Source: CAIZWU01 sp942492905
Lineage (GTDB): Bacteria > Verrucomicrobiota > Verrucomicrobiia > Verrucomicrobiales > V1-33
Direction of reading: 5' to 3'
Assembly: GCA_942492905.1 (NCBI GenBank)
Contig: OW818657.1
Coordinates: 2,480,001-2,544,000, forward strand
Length of the DNA stretch: 64,000 nucleotides
Below are positions 44,751 to 52,268 of this stretch, one piece after another (within the stretch, counting starts at the first letter, position 1; each line of letters opens with the position of its first letter). The position numbers and the translations under genes are program-made. The notes below the pieces were generated by a model, which did not search any database, was not told the DNA's origin, and worked only from the letters and a program-made list of their open reading frames with translations.

Positions 44751-45980
44751 TCATCCGCGCTTCATGCTGAACAAACCTACAAAAGTTGAAATCGACGCGG
44801 AAAGCACGGTGAGCAGAAAACCAACCCCGGCCATGCAGTTGAAGATCACCATGACCACGCCCGCCGAGGCTATGCCCGCAAAGGCGCGGTAAACCCAGCG
44901 TCCGGTGGCGTCATTCAGCGTGAGCGACCACGGAATACTCATGGCGGCGAGCACCAGGCCTGTCTCAAAGAGCCGTCCGGAGGTATCTCCCCCGGCCAGC
45001 CCGGCGAGGAGCAACGCCAGCCCCGTCAGGGCTGCACCCCCCACGAGGAATCCTTCCCATTTCTCACGGGACCTCAGGGCCAGCCGGGCATCCCGGTCCC
45101 CCAGGATGAACAAGGTGCCGATGCCTTGGGCCACGTAGGACCAAAGAACAAAAACGGCGTAAAGCACCATCACTGAGGTGGCGAGGGCAGGGGAAACGGG
45201 GCGCAGTGCGGCCACCACCACCTTGTAGACAATGAACATCCCCAGAAAGAGCCACTGCCGGTATTTCTCCTGGAGCCGGGCCACTTTGAAGGAAAAAGCG
45301 AGGTAGCTCCGGTAGATTGCCGAGCGGGCACGGAAGCTGGTGAGCAGCCCCTCGCGGGCGGCTTCATTGCCGGGATCAAGGCGCAGGGCTTCCTTGAAAT
45401 GGGTGGCGGCTCCCGCATGATCTCCCCGGCGCAGGGCGGCATAACCGGCGGCGGTGTGAGTGTGTTCATTTTCCGGATCGCGGGCAAAGCGCTGGTGGAT
45501 GTGGGCCTCGCTTTCCTCCTGGCGGCCCTGCAGCATCAGGGCGTGGGAAAGCACATTCTGCGCGGTCAGGTCATCGGCATCGAGCTCCAGCGCCTGCCGG
45601 GCAGCACGTTCGGCATCGGCCCAGCGGGTCTGGTGGAAGTACACCTGTGACCGGGCGGCGTGGATTTCGGAAAAGTCAGGATCCATGCTCTGGGCTTCGT
45701 CGAGGGTGCGGTGGGCTTCTGCCGGCTGTTTGAGTTCCAGTTGGGTGCGAGCCAGCCAGACCCGCAGGTCCGGGTCCTCCGGATCGGCGGCGATGGCCTG
45801 ATGGAAGGCCGTCAGGGCCGCCTTGGCATCATCGCGTGAAAACTGGCAGATGCCCAGCAGACGCAGGGCTCCGGGATGGTTCGGATTCTGGCTGAGACTT
45901 TGCATCAGCACTTCCGAGGCATCGGCAAAGCGGCGGTGCTGGATCAGCAGGCCGGCACGTTGGAGGAGGGCGGTTTCCAT
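44751..45980 (-). CDS. TPR protein with C-terminal transmembrane domain
   Basis: A 409-residue membrane protein. Residues 1-215 are five to six TPRs: LLIQHRRFADASEVLMQSLS, LLGICQFSRDDAKAALTAFH, VWLARTQLELKQPAEAHRTL, VLSHALMLQGRQEESEAHI and AALRRGDHAGAATHFKEALR. Residues about 235-405 hold several hydrophobic helices (FLGMFIVYKVVVAAL, LATSVMVLYAVFVLWSYVA, LTGLALLLAGLAGG, ASAGVVMVIFNCMAGVGFLL), so the N-terminal TPRs sit in the cytoplasm. It begins 8 bases after the stop of the AAA+ ATPase gene and is clearly in the same operon. The TPRs of both proteins suggest that the pair recruits shared partners. No named family is recognised. Confidence 0.8.
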   Translation of the reverse strand: METALLQRAGLLIQHRRFADASEVLMQSLSQNPNHPGALRLLGICQFSRDDAKAALTAFHQAIAADPEDPDLRVWLARTQLELKQPAEAHRTLDEAQSMDPDFSEIHAARSQVYFHQTRWADAERAARQALELDADDLTAQNVLSHALMLQGRQEESEAHIHQRFARDPENEHTHTAAGYAALRRGDHAGAATHFKEALRLDPGNEAAREGLLTSFRARSAIYRSYLAFSFKVARLQEKYRQWLFLGMFIVYKVVVAALRPVSPALATSVMVLYAVFVLWSYVAQGIGTLFILGDRDARLALRSREKWEGFLVGGAALTGLALLLAGLAGGDTSGRLFETGLVLAAMSIPWSLTLNDATGRWVYRAFAGIASAGVVMVIFNCMAGVGFLLTVLSASISTFVGLFSMKRG

Positions 45981-45988
45981 GGGCGGGG

Positions 45989-47392
45989 CTATTTTTTCTT
46001 CAGACCGAGGAAAGTCAGGATCTCGTCGTATTGGCCTGACTGATTGGCGTAGAGCGCATAGTTCCGGGCGCTTTCAAACCAGGGCGTCGTGGTGGGTTGC
46101 AGTCGTTTGGCGGCAGCCTGCAGCATCTTGTTCTGGATCGGCACCACCCGGCCTTCCTTCATGGCCAGGGTCAGGGCATCTTCCGTGGCCGCATCAAACA
46201 CCGCCTTCAAATCCGCCCCGGAGAACCGGTCGGTCTTTTTGGCCAAGGTCCGCGCGTCCAAGCCGGACACCGGTTTGTCCTTGGCAATGATTTCAATGAT
46301 AGCCGCTCGGGCCGGTTCGTCAGGGGGCGGCACAAAAAGGGTGCGGTCAAACCGTCCCGGCCGCCGGAAGGCCGGATCGAGATGCCAGGGAGCATTGGTC
46401 GCTCCCAGCACCAGCACGCCTTCGTTGGCGTCATTGCCGCTGTCGAGTTCCGACAAAAACTGATTGATCAGGGTGCGGCCGGCACTGCCCCTCAGATCGC
46501 GCCGGTCAGCGGCCAGCGCATCGATTTCATCAAAAAACAGCACGGAAGGGGCGTGGCGTCGTGCGGTTTCAAACAACTGGTGAAGTTGCTTCTCGCTGTT
46601 TCCCATCCACATATCCAGCACGTCGTGCAGGCCGATGCCGAAGAAGTTGGCGCCGATCTCGCCCGCGGTGGCCCGGCTCAATAACGTTTTGCCGCAACCC
46701 GGCGGGCCGTACAGCAACACGCCTCCGCCGATCTTTTTGCCGTAGGCCCGGAACAGCTCGGGGTGCTTCAGCGGGTGGATGATCTTCATCCGGATCTCCT
46801 CCTTCAGCGCTTCCATGCCGCCGATGTCCGCGAAGGTCTGTTTGGGCCGCTCCAGACTTTCCGCTGGTTCCGCATTGTTGTTGGCAGGGAAAGTCATCTC
46901 ATTTCCGGAATCGCCGTCCTGCTGATTTTGCATGAAAATATCGCCCGCACCTCCCACCGCCATGCGGCTTTGACCGGGCGATTCCATGGGCGGACGCAAC
47001 GGGGTTTTCAATTCGCCCGCGAGAACGGCATCGGCCAGAGTGCCATCAAGAGTTACCGCTTCGTCGTAGTGGCGCCGGGCGGCGTGGCGGTCATCCTCGC
47101 TGAGCAGCACGCGCGCCAGCAGTAAATGAGCCGCGGCCAGGGCCGGCTCACGGGCCAGCAGCAATTCCAAGCGCACTCCCGCTTCGGAAGTCCGGCCTCC
47201 CATGAAGAGCGTGCGCGCCTGCCCCAACGCCGCGTCCGCATGGTCCGGTTGCAGCCGCATTACCCTTTCATAACTGGTCAGGGCTTCCTCCGTCTCCCAT
47301 TCCGCCAGACAGGCCTCCGCATACAACAGGAGCAGTGGAATATTGTCGGGAGAATGGGCGAGGGCGGATTTCAGTGCGTCGGTGGAAGCCAT
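45989..47392 (-). CDS. TPR-AAA+ ATPase (CDC48/proteasomal-ATPase-like single ring)
   Basis: A 467-residue cytoplasmic ATPase. The ATG at 47392 is preferred over a GTG at 47410. Residues 5-110 are TPRs (LLYAEACLAEWETEEALTSY, LLARVLLSEDDRHAARRHY). The AAA module follows: FADIGGMEALKEEIRMKIIH, Walker A GPPGCGKTLL with Lys235, Walker B FFDEIDAL with Asp288-Glu289, and the second region of homology ending AFRRPGRFDRTLFVPPPD with its arginine fingers. The lid follows with SGADLKAVFDAATEDAL. This is close to CDC48 and 26S-regulatory ATPases, but has only one AAA domain, with TPRs in place of the N-domain. Likely a protein-unfolding machine whose TPRs select targets, by inference from the fold. It heads an operon with the TPR-membrane protein. 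Confidence 0.88.
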   Translation of the reverse strand: MASTDALKSALAHSPDNIPLLLLYAEACLAEWETEEALTSYERVMRLQPDHADAALGQARTLFMGGRTSEAGVRLELLLAREPALAAAHLLLARVLLSEDDRHAARRHYDEAVTLDGTLADAVLAGELKTPLRPPMESPGQSRMAVGGAGDIFMQNQQDGDSGNEMTFPANNNAEPAESLERPKQTFADIGGMEALKEEIRMKIIHPLKHPELFRAYGKKIGGGVLLYGPPGCGKTLLSRATAGEIGANFFGIGLHDVLDMWMGNSEKQLHQLFETARRHAPSVLFFDEIDALAADRRDLRGSAGRTLINQFLSELDSGNDANEGVLVLGATNAPWHLDPAFRRPGRFDRTLFVPPPDEPARAAIIEIIAKDKPVSGLDARTLAKKTDRFSGADLKAVFDAATEDALTLAMKEGRVVPIQNKMLQAAAKRLQPTTTPWFESARNYALYANQSGQYDEILTFLGLKKK

Positions 47393-47506
47393 GGCCGGAC
47401 TATCAATCACAGTCCAGTCGATCTGTCGAGGGCCTCGCGGTTGATTGCGGGAGATCCTTGGCTACCCGTATAGGGGTTCCCCTCTCCAGCCATTTCTCCT
47501 TTACCC

Positions 47507-48751
47507 ATGACTTCCCGCCGATCTTTCCTGCGCCTCGCCACCGCCGCTTCCGGGGCCGCATTTTTGCCAGCCTCCGCCGTCCTTGGCGCCTTCCCGGGCA
47601 TCCGCGGGCCGTTTGCCCTCGGGATCGACACTCTGGCAGACTCCGGCTTTGCCGGCCTGCGGGGCAAACGCGTCGGCCTGATCCTGAACCAAACCAGTGC
47701 GGCCCGGAATGGCACGCCTTCCCGCGTAGTACTGCAGCGGGCGCTGGGGCGGAGTTTCACCTCGCTCTACACCCCGGAGCACGGTCTGGACGGCAAGGAA
47801 AAGGCCGGCATCCACGTCACTTCACGGCGCGATCCGATCACCGGTCTCCCTGCCTACAGCCTTTACGGGGAAACCCGCAAGCCCTCGCCCGCGATGCTGG
47901 CCAACATCGACGTGATGCTCTTCGACCTTCAGGACATCGGCAGCCGCAGTTATACCTACATCAGCACTATGGCTCTCGCCATGGAGGCCTGTGCGGAGCA
48001 GGGCAAGGAATTCATGGTGCTGGACCGGCCGAATCCCCTCGGGGGCGTGCGGGTCTCCGGTTCGCCGCTGGATCCCAAATGGAAATCCTTCGTCGGCCAG
48101 GTTCCCGTGCCCTACGTCCACGGCATGACTTCCGGGGAATTGGCCAAAATGATCAATGCCTACGGCTGGATCAAAGCCCGCCCCCGGCTCAGTGTCATCC
48201 CCATGCGTGGATGGCAGCGGTCCATGATCTGGCGCGATACCGGCCTGCGCTGGATCGCCACCAGTCCCAACATCCCGGGACCCGAAAGCCCGTTTTATTA
48301 CGCCACCAATGGAATCCTCGGCGGGCTGAACGGGGTCGACATTGGCATCGGGACCAGCCGACCTTTTGAATACGCCGGCGGCCCCGGAATCAATCCTGAA
48401 GAATTCGCCGCCAGCCTCAACCGCCGCGGCATTCCCGGAGTCCGTTTCCGGCCCTATCACAGCGTGCGGAAGCCCGGATTTGCCGGCGCGCAGCTCATCC
48501 TCGATCCCCGGGGCAACACGGACCTGCTTGCCCTCGCAGTGGTCCTCTCCAGCGAGGTTTGCCGCCGCACCGGCAACTCCCCCCTCCGTGCCACCAATGG
48601 GGATAGCCGCACGCTTTTCCACAAGGTTTATGGGAGTGACTCCCTCTTCCGGGACCTGCAAAGCGGCCGTCCGGTCGGCTCCATCATCGCCTCCTGGCAG
48701 CCTTCCCTGAATTCCTTCCGATCGGCGCGGCAGGGCTTCCTGATGTATTGA
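47507..48751 (+). CDS. DUF1343/NamZ-type exo-beta-N-acetylmuramidase-like protein
   Basis: A 414-residue Tat-exported protein. The start MTSRRSFLRLATAASGAAFL is a twin-arginine signal. The DUF1343 body is unmistakable: LRGKRVGLILNQTSAARNG, LYTPEHGLDGKEKAG, LPAYSLYGETRKPSPAML, VMLFDLQDIGSRSYTYISTM, LDRPNPLGG and GMTSGELAKMIN. NamZ of Bacillus, the founding member, releases N-acetylmuramic acid from the non-reducing ends of peptidoglycan fragments. This protein would act in the periplasm on turnover products; the reaction is inferred from that relative. The EHG and DLQD residues are the conserved candidates for catalysis. No amidase or MurNAc kinase gene is beside it. Confidence 0.88.
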   Translation: MTSRRSFLRLATAASGAAFLPASAVLGAFPGIRGPFALGIDTLADSGFAGLRGKRVGLILNQTSAARNGTPSRVVLQRALGRSFTSLYTPEHGLDGKEKAGIHVTSRRDPITGLPAYSLYGETRKPSPAMLANIDVMLFDLQDIGSRSYTYISTMALAMEACAEQGKEFMVLDRPNPLGGVRVSGSPLDPKWKSFVGQVPVPYVHGMTSGELAKMINAYGWIKARPRLSVIPMRGWQRSMIWRDTGLRWIATSPNIPGPESPFYYATNGILGGLNGVDIGIGTSRPFEYAGGPGINPEEFAASLNRRGIPGVRFRPYHSVRKPGFAGAQLILDPRGNTDLLALAVVLSSEVCRRTGNSPLRATNGDSRTLFHKVYGSDSLFRDLQSGRPVGSIIASWQPSLNSFRSARQGFLMY

Positions 48752-48760
48752 GGGGGAGCT

Positions 48761-48952
48761 TTACAGTTCGCCACGGTATTTCCGCACAGCTTCGGTGCGG
48801 GAGTGCGCGCGGAGGAACAGCAGGTCCGGGAGTTTTTCCTGATCTGGTAAAAGCAGGCGGCAAGGGATAAATTGGCAGGGATTTCGGGTTGATAGTCGGA
48901 ACGTTGACCCGGGCAACCACCGCCTGGAATCTATAATAAGTCCGTCCTAACG
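48761..48952 (-). pseudogene. 3' remnant of an unidentified minus-strand gene
   Basis: On the minus strand the frame ending in TAA at 48761-48763 reads back through FIPCRLLLPDQEKLPDLLFL and RAHSRTEAVRKYRGEL to an in-frame TAG near 48950. No start is present. The last 30 codons have strong GC third positions and a sensible Leu/Arg/Glu composition, like real C-terminal coding sequence, while further upstream the frame loses this character. It looks like the end of a truncated gene left between the NamZ-type gene and the PEP-CTERM block. I do not recognise the protein. Confidence 0.4.
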
Positions 48953-48975
48953 GCAATGCTCCCCGCCATCCCCTC

Positions 48976-49018
48976 CCCCCATTTACATGGGGGCGGCCTG
49001 CGGAAAGGTCCGCAGGCC
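48976..49018. repeat. Hairpin element, copy 1 (3' flank of a PEP-CTERM gene)
   Basis: Two adjacent perfect stems: CCCCCAT and ATGGGGG around TTAC (48976-48993), then GGCCTGCGGA and TCCGCAGGCC around AAGG (48995-49018). The same CCCAT-loop-ATGGG stem followed by a GCGGAAA motif recurs at 49847 and 51124. Here it lies 44 bases after the stop of the minus-strand PEP-CTERM gene and may also act as its terminator. Confidence 0.7.
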
Positions 49019-49061
49019 GAAAATGGCATAGTTCCAGGACATGCTACCTATCAAACCCGCC

Positions 49062-49751
49062 TTAGGCGCGGCGGCGGCGTGCGGCAAGACCGACGGTGAG
49101 GAGTCCCAGCAGCACGGACGACCCCGGCTCAGGGACAGCGACCACATCGATTTCGGCATAGCCGGTATAGCCGTTCTCCACGCCAAGGAAGTTGACGCGG
49201 ATGGCATTGACTCCGGTTGCGAGCGGGCCCGCATTGTCACTGATACGGACGAGCGTGGCCGATTGGAGACCGGCGCCGACGGTGGGGTTGAAACTTCCCG
49301 ATAAAATGGGAGAGCCAAAGGAGACGCCGCCGTTCGAGGAGAACTCCAGCGTAAACTGCTGTTCATCGCGCCCATTATCATTCCAGCCACCGTAAATGTC
49401 CACACGGTCGATGTTGCTTGCACTGAAGAGGTAGGTGACCTGGGTTCCCGATCCGCCGCCGTTGCCGGCGGTGGCAAGCCCGACATGGGAACCGACCACG
49501 CCCGTGGAGAGGGGAGGATAAACGCCATTGGTGAGCGCTGGCGTCCCGTCACTTACTTCCAACGTAAAGTTTCCGGACGCAGAGCTTGGGCTCAACCCAT
49601 TGATCAGGTCATTGCTCAATGGAGCAAAGGTCGGGGTGAAGAGACTGACTCCATCGCCGATCTGATTGCTGGTGGTGACCACTACGGCTGCTTGCGCGGC
49701 TGCGGCGAGCGCCATGAAGGCCAAGGGGATGGCAAGAAATCGTTTCTTCAT
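49062..49751 (-). CDS. PEP-CTERM sorting domain protein
   Basis: A 229-residue exported protein. The signal peptide is LAIPLAFMALAAAAQAAV. The C-terminal tag is VPEPGSSVLLGLLTVGLAARRRRA, a perfect PEP-CTERM motif with helix and Arg-rich end. The central part is a beta-sandwich, likely of the discoidin-like or galactose-binding kind: FTLEVSDGTPALTNGVYP, YLFSASNIDRVDIYGGWNDN and AIRVNFLGVENGYTGYAEID. It would be processed by an exosortase and held at the surface. It is divergent from the PEP-CTERM gene at 49953. Its start at ATG 49751 is fixed by the signal peptide. The ending LLGLLTVGLAARRRRA differs from the tags of the two genes beside it, so it is not part of the same duplication. Confidence 0.9.
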   Translation of the reverse strand: MKKRFLAIPLAFMALAAAAQAAVVVTTSNQIGDGVSLFTPTFAPLSNDLINGLSPSSASGNFTLEVSDGTPALTNGVYPPLSTGVVGSHVGLATAGNGGGSGTQVTYLFSASNIDRVDIYGGWNDNGRDEQQFTLEFSSNGGVSFGSPILSGSFNPTVGAGLQSATLVRISDNAGPLATGVNAIRVNFLGVENGYTGYAEIDVVAVPEPGSSVLLGLLTVGLAARRRRA

Positions 49752-49846
49752 AAATTGAGATTGGTTTTTGATTAATCTTCAGGGGCTGGCATGGACTCGT
49801 GTTTGGTGACGGGATTGTCAACTTCTGTTTGGATGGGCCCTCCCCG

Positions 49847-49873
49847 CCCATTTTTATGGGTGGCCCGCGGAAA
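49847..49873. repeat. Hairpin element, copy 2 (5' flank of a PEP-CTERM gene)
   Basis: CCCAT and ATGGG around TTTT form a short stem (49847-49860), followed by TGGCCCGCGGAAA. Downstream the sequence AATTAAATTT and a TTGCCCATTGCATCGGTG block are shared with the third copy at 51124. It lies 80 bases before the ATG at 49953 and could be part of a 5' leader or a site controlling these genes. Confidence 0.65.
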
Positions 49874-49952
49874 AATTAAATTTCCACCAAATGGTAATTT
49901 GCCCATTGCATCGGTGCTTCGTTTCACGCATACCAAAGCTGCTTAAAATCAT

Positions 49953-50756
49953 ATGAAGATCCAGTTCTACCACGCCCTCTTCGCCGCAGCACTGCCCCTA
50001 CTGCCCTCGTCTGCCAATGGGGCTCTGCTCTGGATGGATAACTTCAATGCACCTGATACCAATAATTTCGACGGCGCTGCCATGACGGGACGCTTATCGG
50101 GTTCCGAAGCCGGGAACACTGCCCTGAGCTCGTTTGGGTTCCAGCAAAGTATCAGCAATAACCAGCTCCTGCTTCCTCAGGGAGGCAATGGGGTGCGTTT
50201 CGGCGGGCAATTTACCCGTTTTGACTGGGCCGCCGGTGCTTCAGGGTCTGCTATCCTCGCCGGGGGTGGGTTTACCGTATCCTTTGATTGGATTCCGGCT
50301 GATAACACCGATGGCGAATGGATGTCGTTCCAAGTGGGCACCATCAACGATGACAACGGGAACCTGACTAATGATGACTACGGAATCCTCTTCCGCAATA
50401 ACGGAGGGACCGAGCGTTTCCGCAATGCTCCTGCCCCCACTGGGAACCAAGGGGCCGGTGCCTCATTCACTGCCACCCCGGGCGGGATCGCCCGTCAGGT
50501 GGAAATTACCTATTCCTTCAGCTCATTCGCTGACGGTTCTCCAGTCATCGCCACCTCGCGGGTCAATGGCTTTCAAGTCGCCAGTGACACTTTCAATTGG
50601 GACGGGAATGCCGGGGCAATGCGTATGGAGCTGGGCAACGGGGTGGCCAATACCAGGATTGACAATCTCATGATAGCCACGATCCCGGAGCCGACCGGCG
50701 CGGTCTTGCTCTCCGCCAGCCTCGGCCTGATGGCCCTGCGCCGCCGCCGCGCGTAA
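49953..50756 (+). CDS. PEP-CTERM sorting domain protein, cassette copy A
   Basis: A 267-residue exported protein with signal peptide FYHALFAAALPLLPSSANG and tag IPEPTGAVLLSASLGLMALR ending RRRA. The middle is a laminin-G-like beta-sandwich: WMDNFNAPDTNNFDGAAM, FTVSFDWIPADNTDGEWMSF, YGILFRNNGGTERF and NTRIDNLMIATI. It is a paralogue of the gene at 51233. The signal peptide, the last 25 residues and both flanking regions are much more alike than the middle. The 5' flank is conserved from the hairpin at 49847 to the ATG; the 3' flank is conserved through the terminator and into a fragment of the PSCyt gene. It would be displayed on the surface by an exosortase. Confidence 0.9.
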   Translation: MKIQFYHALFAAALPLLPSSANGALLWMDNFNAPDTNNFDGAAMTGRLSGSEAGNTALSSFGFQQSISNNQLLLPQGGNGVRFGGQFTRFDWAAGASGSAILAGGGFTVSFDWIPADNTDGEWMSFQVGTINDDNGNLTNDDYGILFRNNGGTERFRNAPAPTGNQGAGASFTATPGGIARQVEITYSFSSFADGSPVIATSRVNGFQVASDTFNWDGNAGAMRMELGNGVANTRIDNLMIATIPEPTGAVLLSASLGLMALRRRRA

Positions 50757-50784
50757 GGGAAAGATTCCTGCAGGATTCTCCGAC

Positions 50785-50821
50785 ACAAGCTCCGGTCCCC
50801 CTTGGACCGGAGCTTGTTTTT
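50785..50821 (+). terminator. Intrinsic terminator of cassette copy A
   Basis: ACAAGCTCCGGTCC at 50785-50798 pairs perfectly with GGACCGGAGCTTGT at 50804-50817 around CCCTT, followed by TTTT. It is 28 bases after the stop codon and nearly the same as the one after copy B at 52093. Confidence 0.88.
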
Positions 50822-50958
50822 AAGCCGCAACACCCTCCGGCGGCGTTTTCATCAGTGGAGGAACCCGCCACGACCGATAAAATCCCCCGCTCAGGACGTT
50901 TGGTAATCCTGGAATACCGCCCACCTGCGGGACGCCTTCATTCCCCCCACTTGATGTC

Positions 50959-51066
50959 ATGTTTCATTAGAGAAGCCTCCTGCTGGTATTGCTCTGTTCC
51001 GCAGGCCCCCCCCAATACAGCCCGCTTGGCCGGTGCGCAATACGGTGGAAACGCGGGACGCTTTCC
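50959..51066 (+). pseudogene. Duplicated, truncated 5' end of the PSCyt (DUF1549/DUF1553) gene
   Basis: Positions from about 50820 to 51006 match 52128-52316, the sequence leading into the PSCyt gene, almost base for base. In this copy the fourth codon of the ATG at 50959 is a stop (TAG at 50968-50970), where the intact gene has TTG (52278-52280). After the shared GTTCCGCAGGC the copy jumps: 51027-51049 equals 52704-52726 in 22 of 23 positions, so about 385 bases of the original are missing and 20 others stand in their place. Similarity then fades near 51066. It is a remnant of a tandem duplication and makes no useful protein. Confidence 0.8.
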
Positions 51067-51123
51067 CCTGCACTTATTAGTCCACCCGAAGAGCAATGGG
51101 CAATGCTGCGCGCTATTCGCTCA

Positions 51124-51152
51124 CCCCATTTTCATGGGGTCGCCTGCGGAAA
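51124..51152. repeat. Hairpin element, copy 3 (5' flank of a PEP-CTERM gene)
   Basis: CCCCAT at 51124-51129 pairs with ATGGGG at 51134-51139 around TTTC, followed by TCGCCTGCGGAAA. It lies 81 bases before the ATG at 51233 and is followed by the same AATTAAATTT and TTGCCCATTGCATCGGTG blocks as copy 2. Confidence 0.68.
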
Positions 51153-51232
51153 GAATTAAATTTGCACTAAGCGGCAATTTGCCCATTGCATCGGTGTTCT
51201 GCTTCACGCATACCAATGCAACTTAAAATCAT

Positions 51233-52063
51233 ATGAAGAACCTGTTCCACCGTGCCCTTTTTGCCGCGTCGCTGCCCCTTATGGCGCAAAGCGCGTCCGC
51301 CGTTGTTCTCTTTACCGATAACTTCGACGTGAATACGGGGAGCTATACGGACAATGCTGGTATCGGTCCCAATCACGAAATTGCCAACCCCGGACGTCAA
51401 GGCGGTACCTTGGCCACTCCTACACTCGGATACACTTTTCAGGGCAATGCGCAGGTTGGCAATTTGACCACCTTGGCGCCAAATACCCCCAGCCTCGCCG
51501 GCGACGATATGCTGTTGGCTTTCGGCGCTTCAGCCACAATCAATTTTAACTTCGGTACCCTGGGCACCCCCATTGAAATCACCTTTGACGCGCTCCCCAA
51601 CGCACAAGCCGATCTGACCAATTGGTTCAGTTTTATGGTTAGTGAAGGAGTGGGCACACAGTTTGTCAACAACGGCAGCGTCGATTTCGGCATCCTGTTC
51701 CGTGCGAATGGTCTGCAGCAACATTTTACAGATGGGGGTCCCGGCATTGAGCCTCCAACTCCTGGTCCCTCCGTGGGCCAAAACACGTGGGAGGACTATA
51801 AGATCGTTCTTTCCGACGCGGCCGGCACCGGTTCGGCCTTCGGCAGCGGCAGCAGCAGACTTGATTATTACCAAAATGGAGCACTCCTGGGCACTGTGGC
51901 CATCAGCGATCCGTTCACCGCGGGCCAAGGTTACCTCGCATTCGGGGGCGGCGGTCTTGCGGGGATTGATAATCTCTCCATTTCCAGCGTGCCGGAGCCA
52001 ACCGGCGCGGTATTGCTCTCCGCCAGCCTCGGCTTGATGGCCCTCCGCCGCCGCCGCGCGTAG
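51233..52063 (+). CDS. PEP-CTERM sorting domain protein, cassette copy B
   Basis: A 276-residue exported protein, paralogous to the one at 49953. Signal peptide FHRALFAASLPLMAQSASA; tag VPEPTGAVLLSASLGLMALR ending RRRA, the same as in copy A apart from the first residue. The middle is a laminin-G or concanavalin-like domain: FTDNFDVNTGSYTDNAGIGP, INFNFGTLGTPIEITFDALP, NGSVDFGILFRANGLQQHF and LDYYQNGALLGTVAISDPF. The FGILFR segment also occurs in the larger PEP-CTERM protein at 18907. The middle domain differs clearly from copy A while both ends agree. Surface display by an exosortase is expected; ligand unknown. Confidence 0.9.
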   Translation: MKNLFHRALFAASLPLMAQSASAVVLFTDNFDVNTGSYTDNAGIGPNHEIANPGRQGGTLATPTLGYTFQGNAQVGNLTTLAPNTPSLAGDDMLLAFGASATINFNFGTLGTPIEITFDALPNAQADLTNWFSFMVSEGVGTQFVNNGSVDFGILFRANGLQQHFTDGGPGIEPPTPGPSVGQNTWEDYKIVLSDAAGTGSAFGSGSSRLDYYQNGALLGTVAISDPFTAGQGYLAFGGGGLAGIDNLSISSVPEPTGAVLLSASLGLMALRRRRA

Positions 52064-52092
52064 GAAAAAGATTCCCGCAGGATTCTCCGACA

Positions 52093-52130
52093 CAAGCTCC
52101 GGTCCGTTTTGGACCGGAGCTTGCTTTTTT
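52093..52130 (+). terminator. Intrinsic terminator of cassette copy B
   Basis: CAAGCTCCGGTCC at 52093-52105 pairs with GGACCGGAGCTTG at 52111-52123 around GTTTT, then CTTTTTT. It separates the PEP-CTERM gene from the PSCyt gene. Its stem is identical to that at 50785; only the loop and tail differ. Confidence 0.9.
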
Positions 52131-52268
52131 AAGCCGGAACACCCTCCGGCGGCGTTTTCATCAGTGGAGGAACCCGCCGGGACCGATAAAATCCCCCGCT
52201 CAGGACGTTTGGTAATCCTGGAATACCGCCCACTTGCGGGACGCCTTCATTCCCCCCCACTTGATGTC

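Noticed and set aside
52164..52268. 35-codon upstream extension of the PSCyt protein
   Set aside because: It is part of the duplicated flank also seen at 50855-50958 and precedes the signal peptide; it is not conserved protein.
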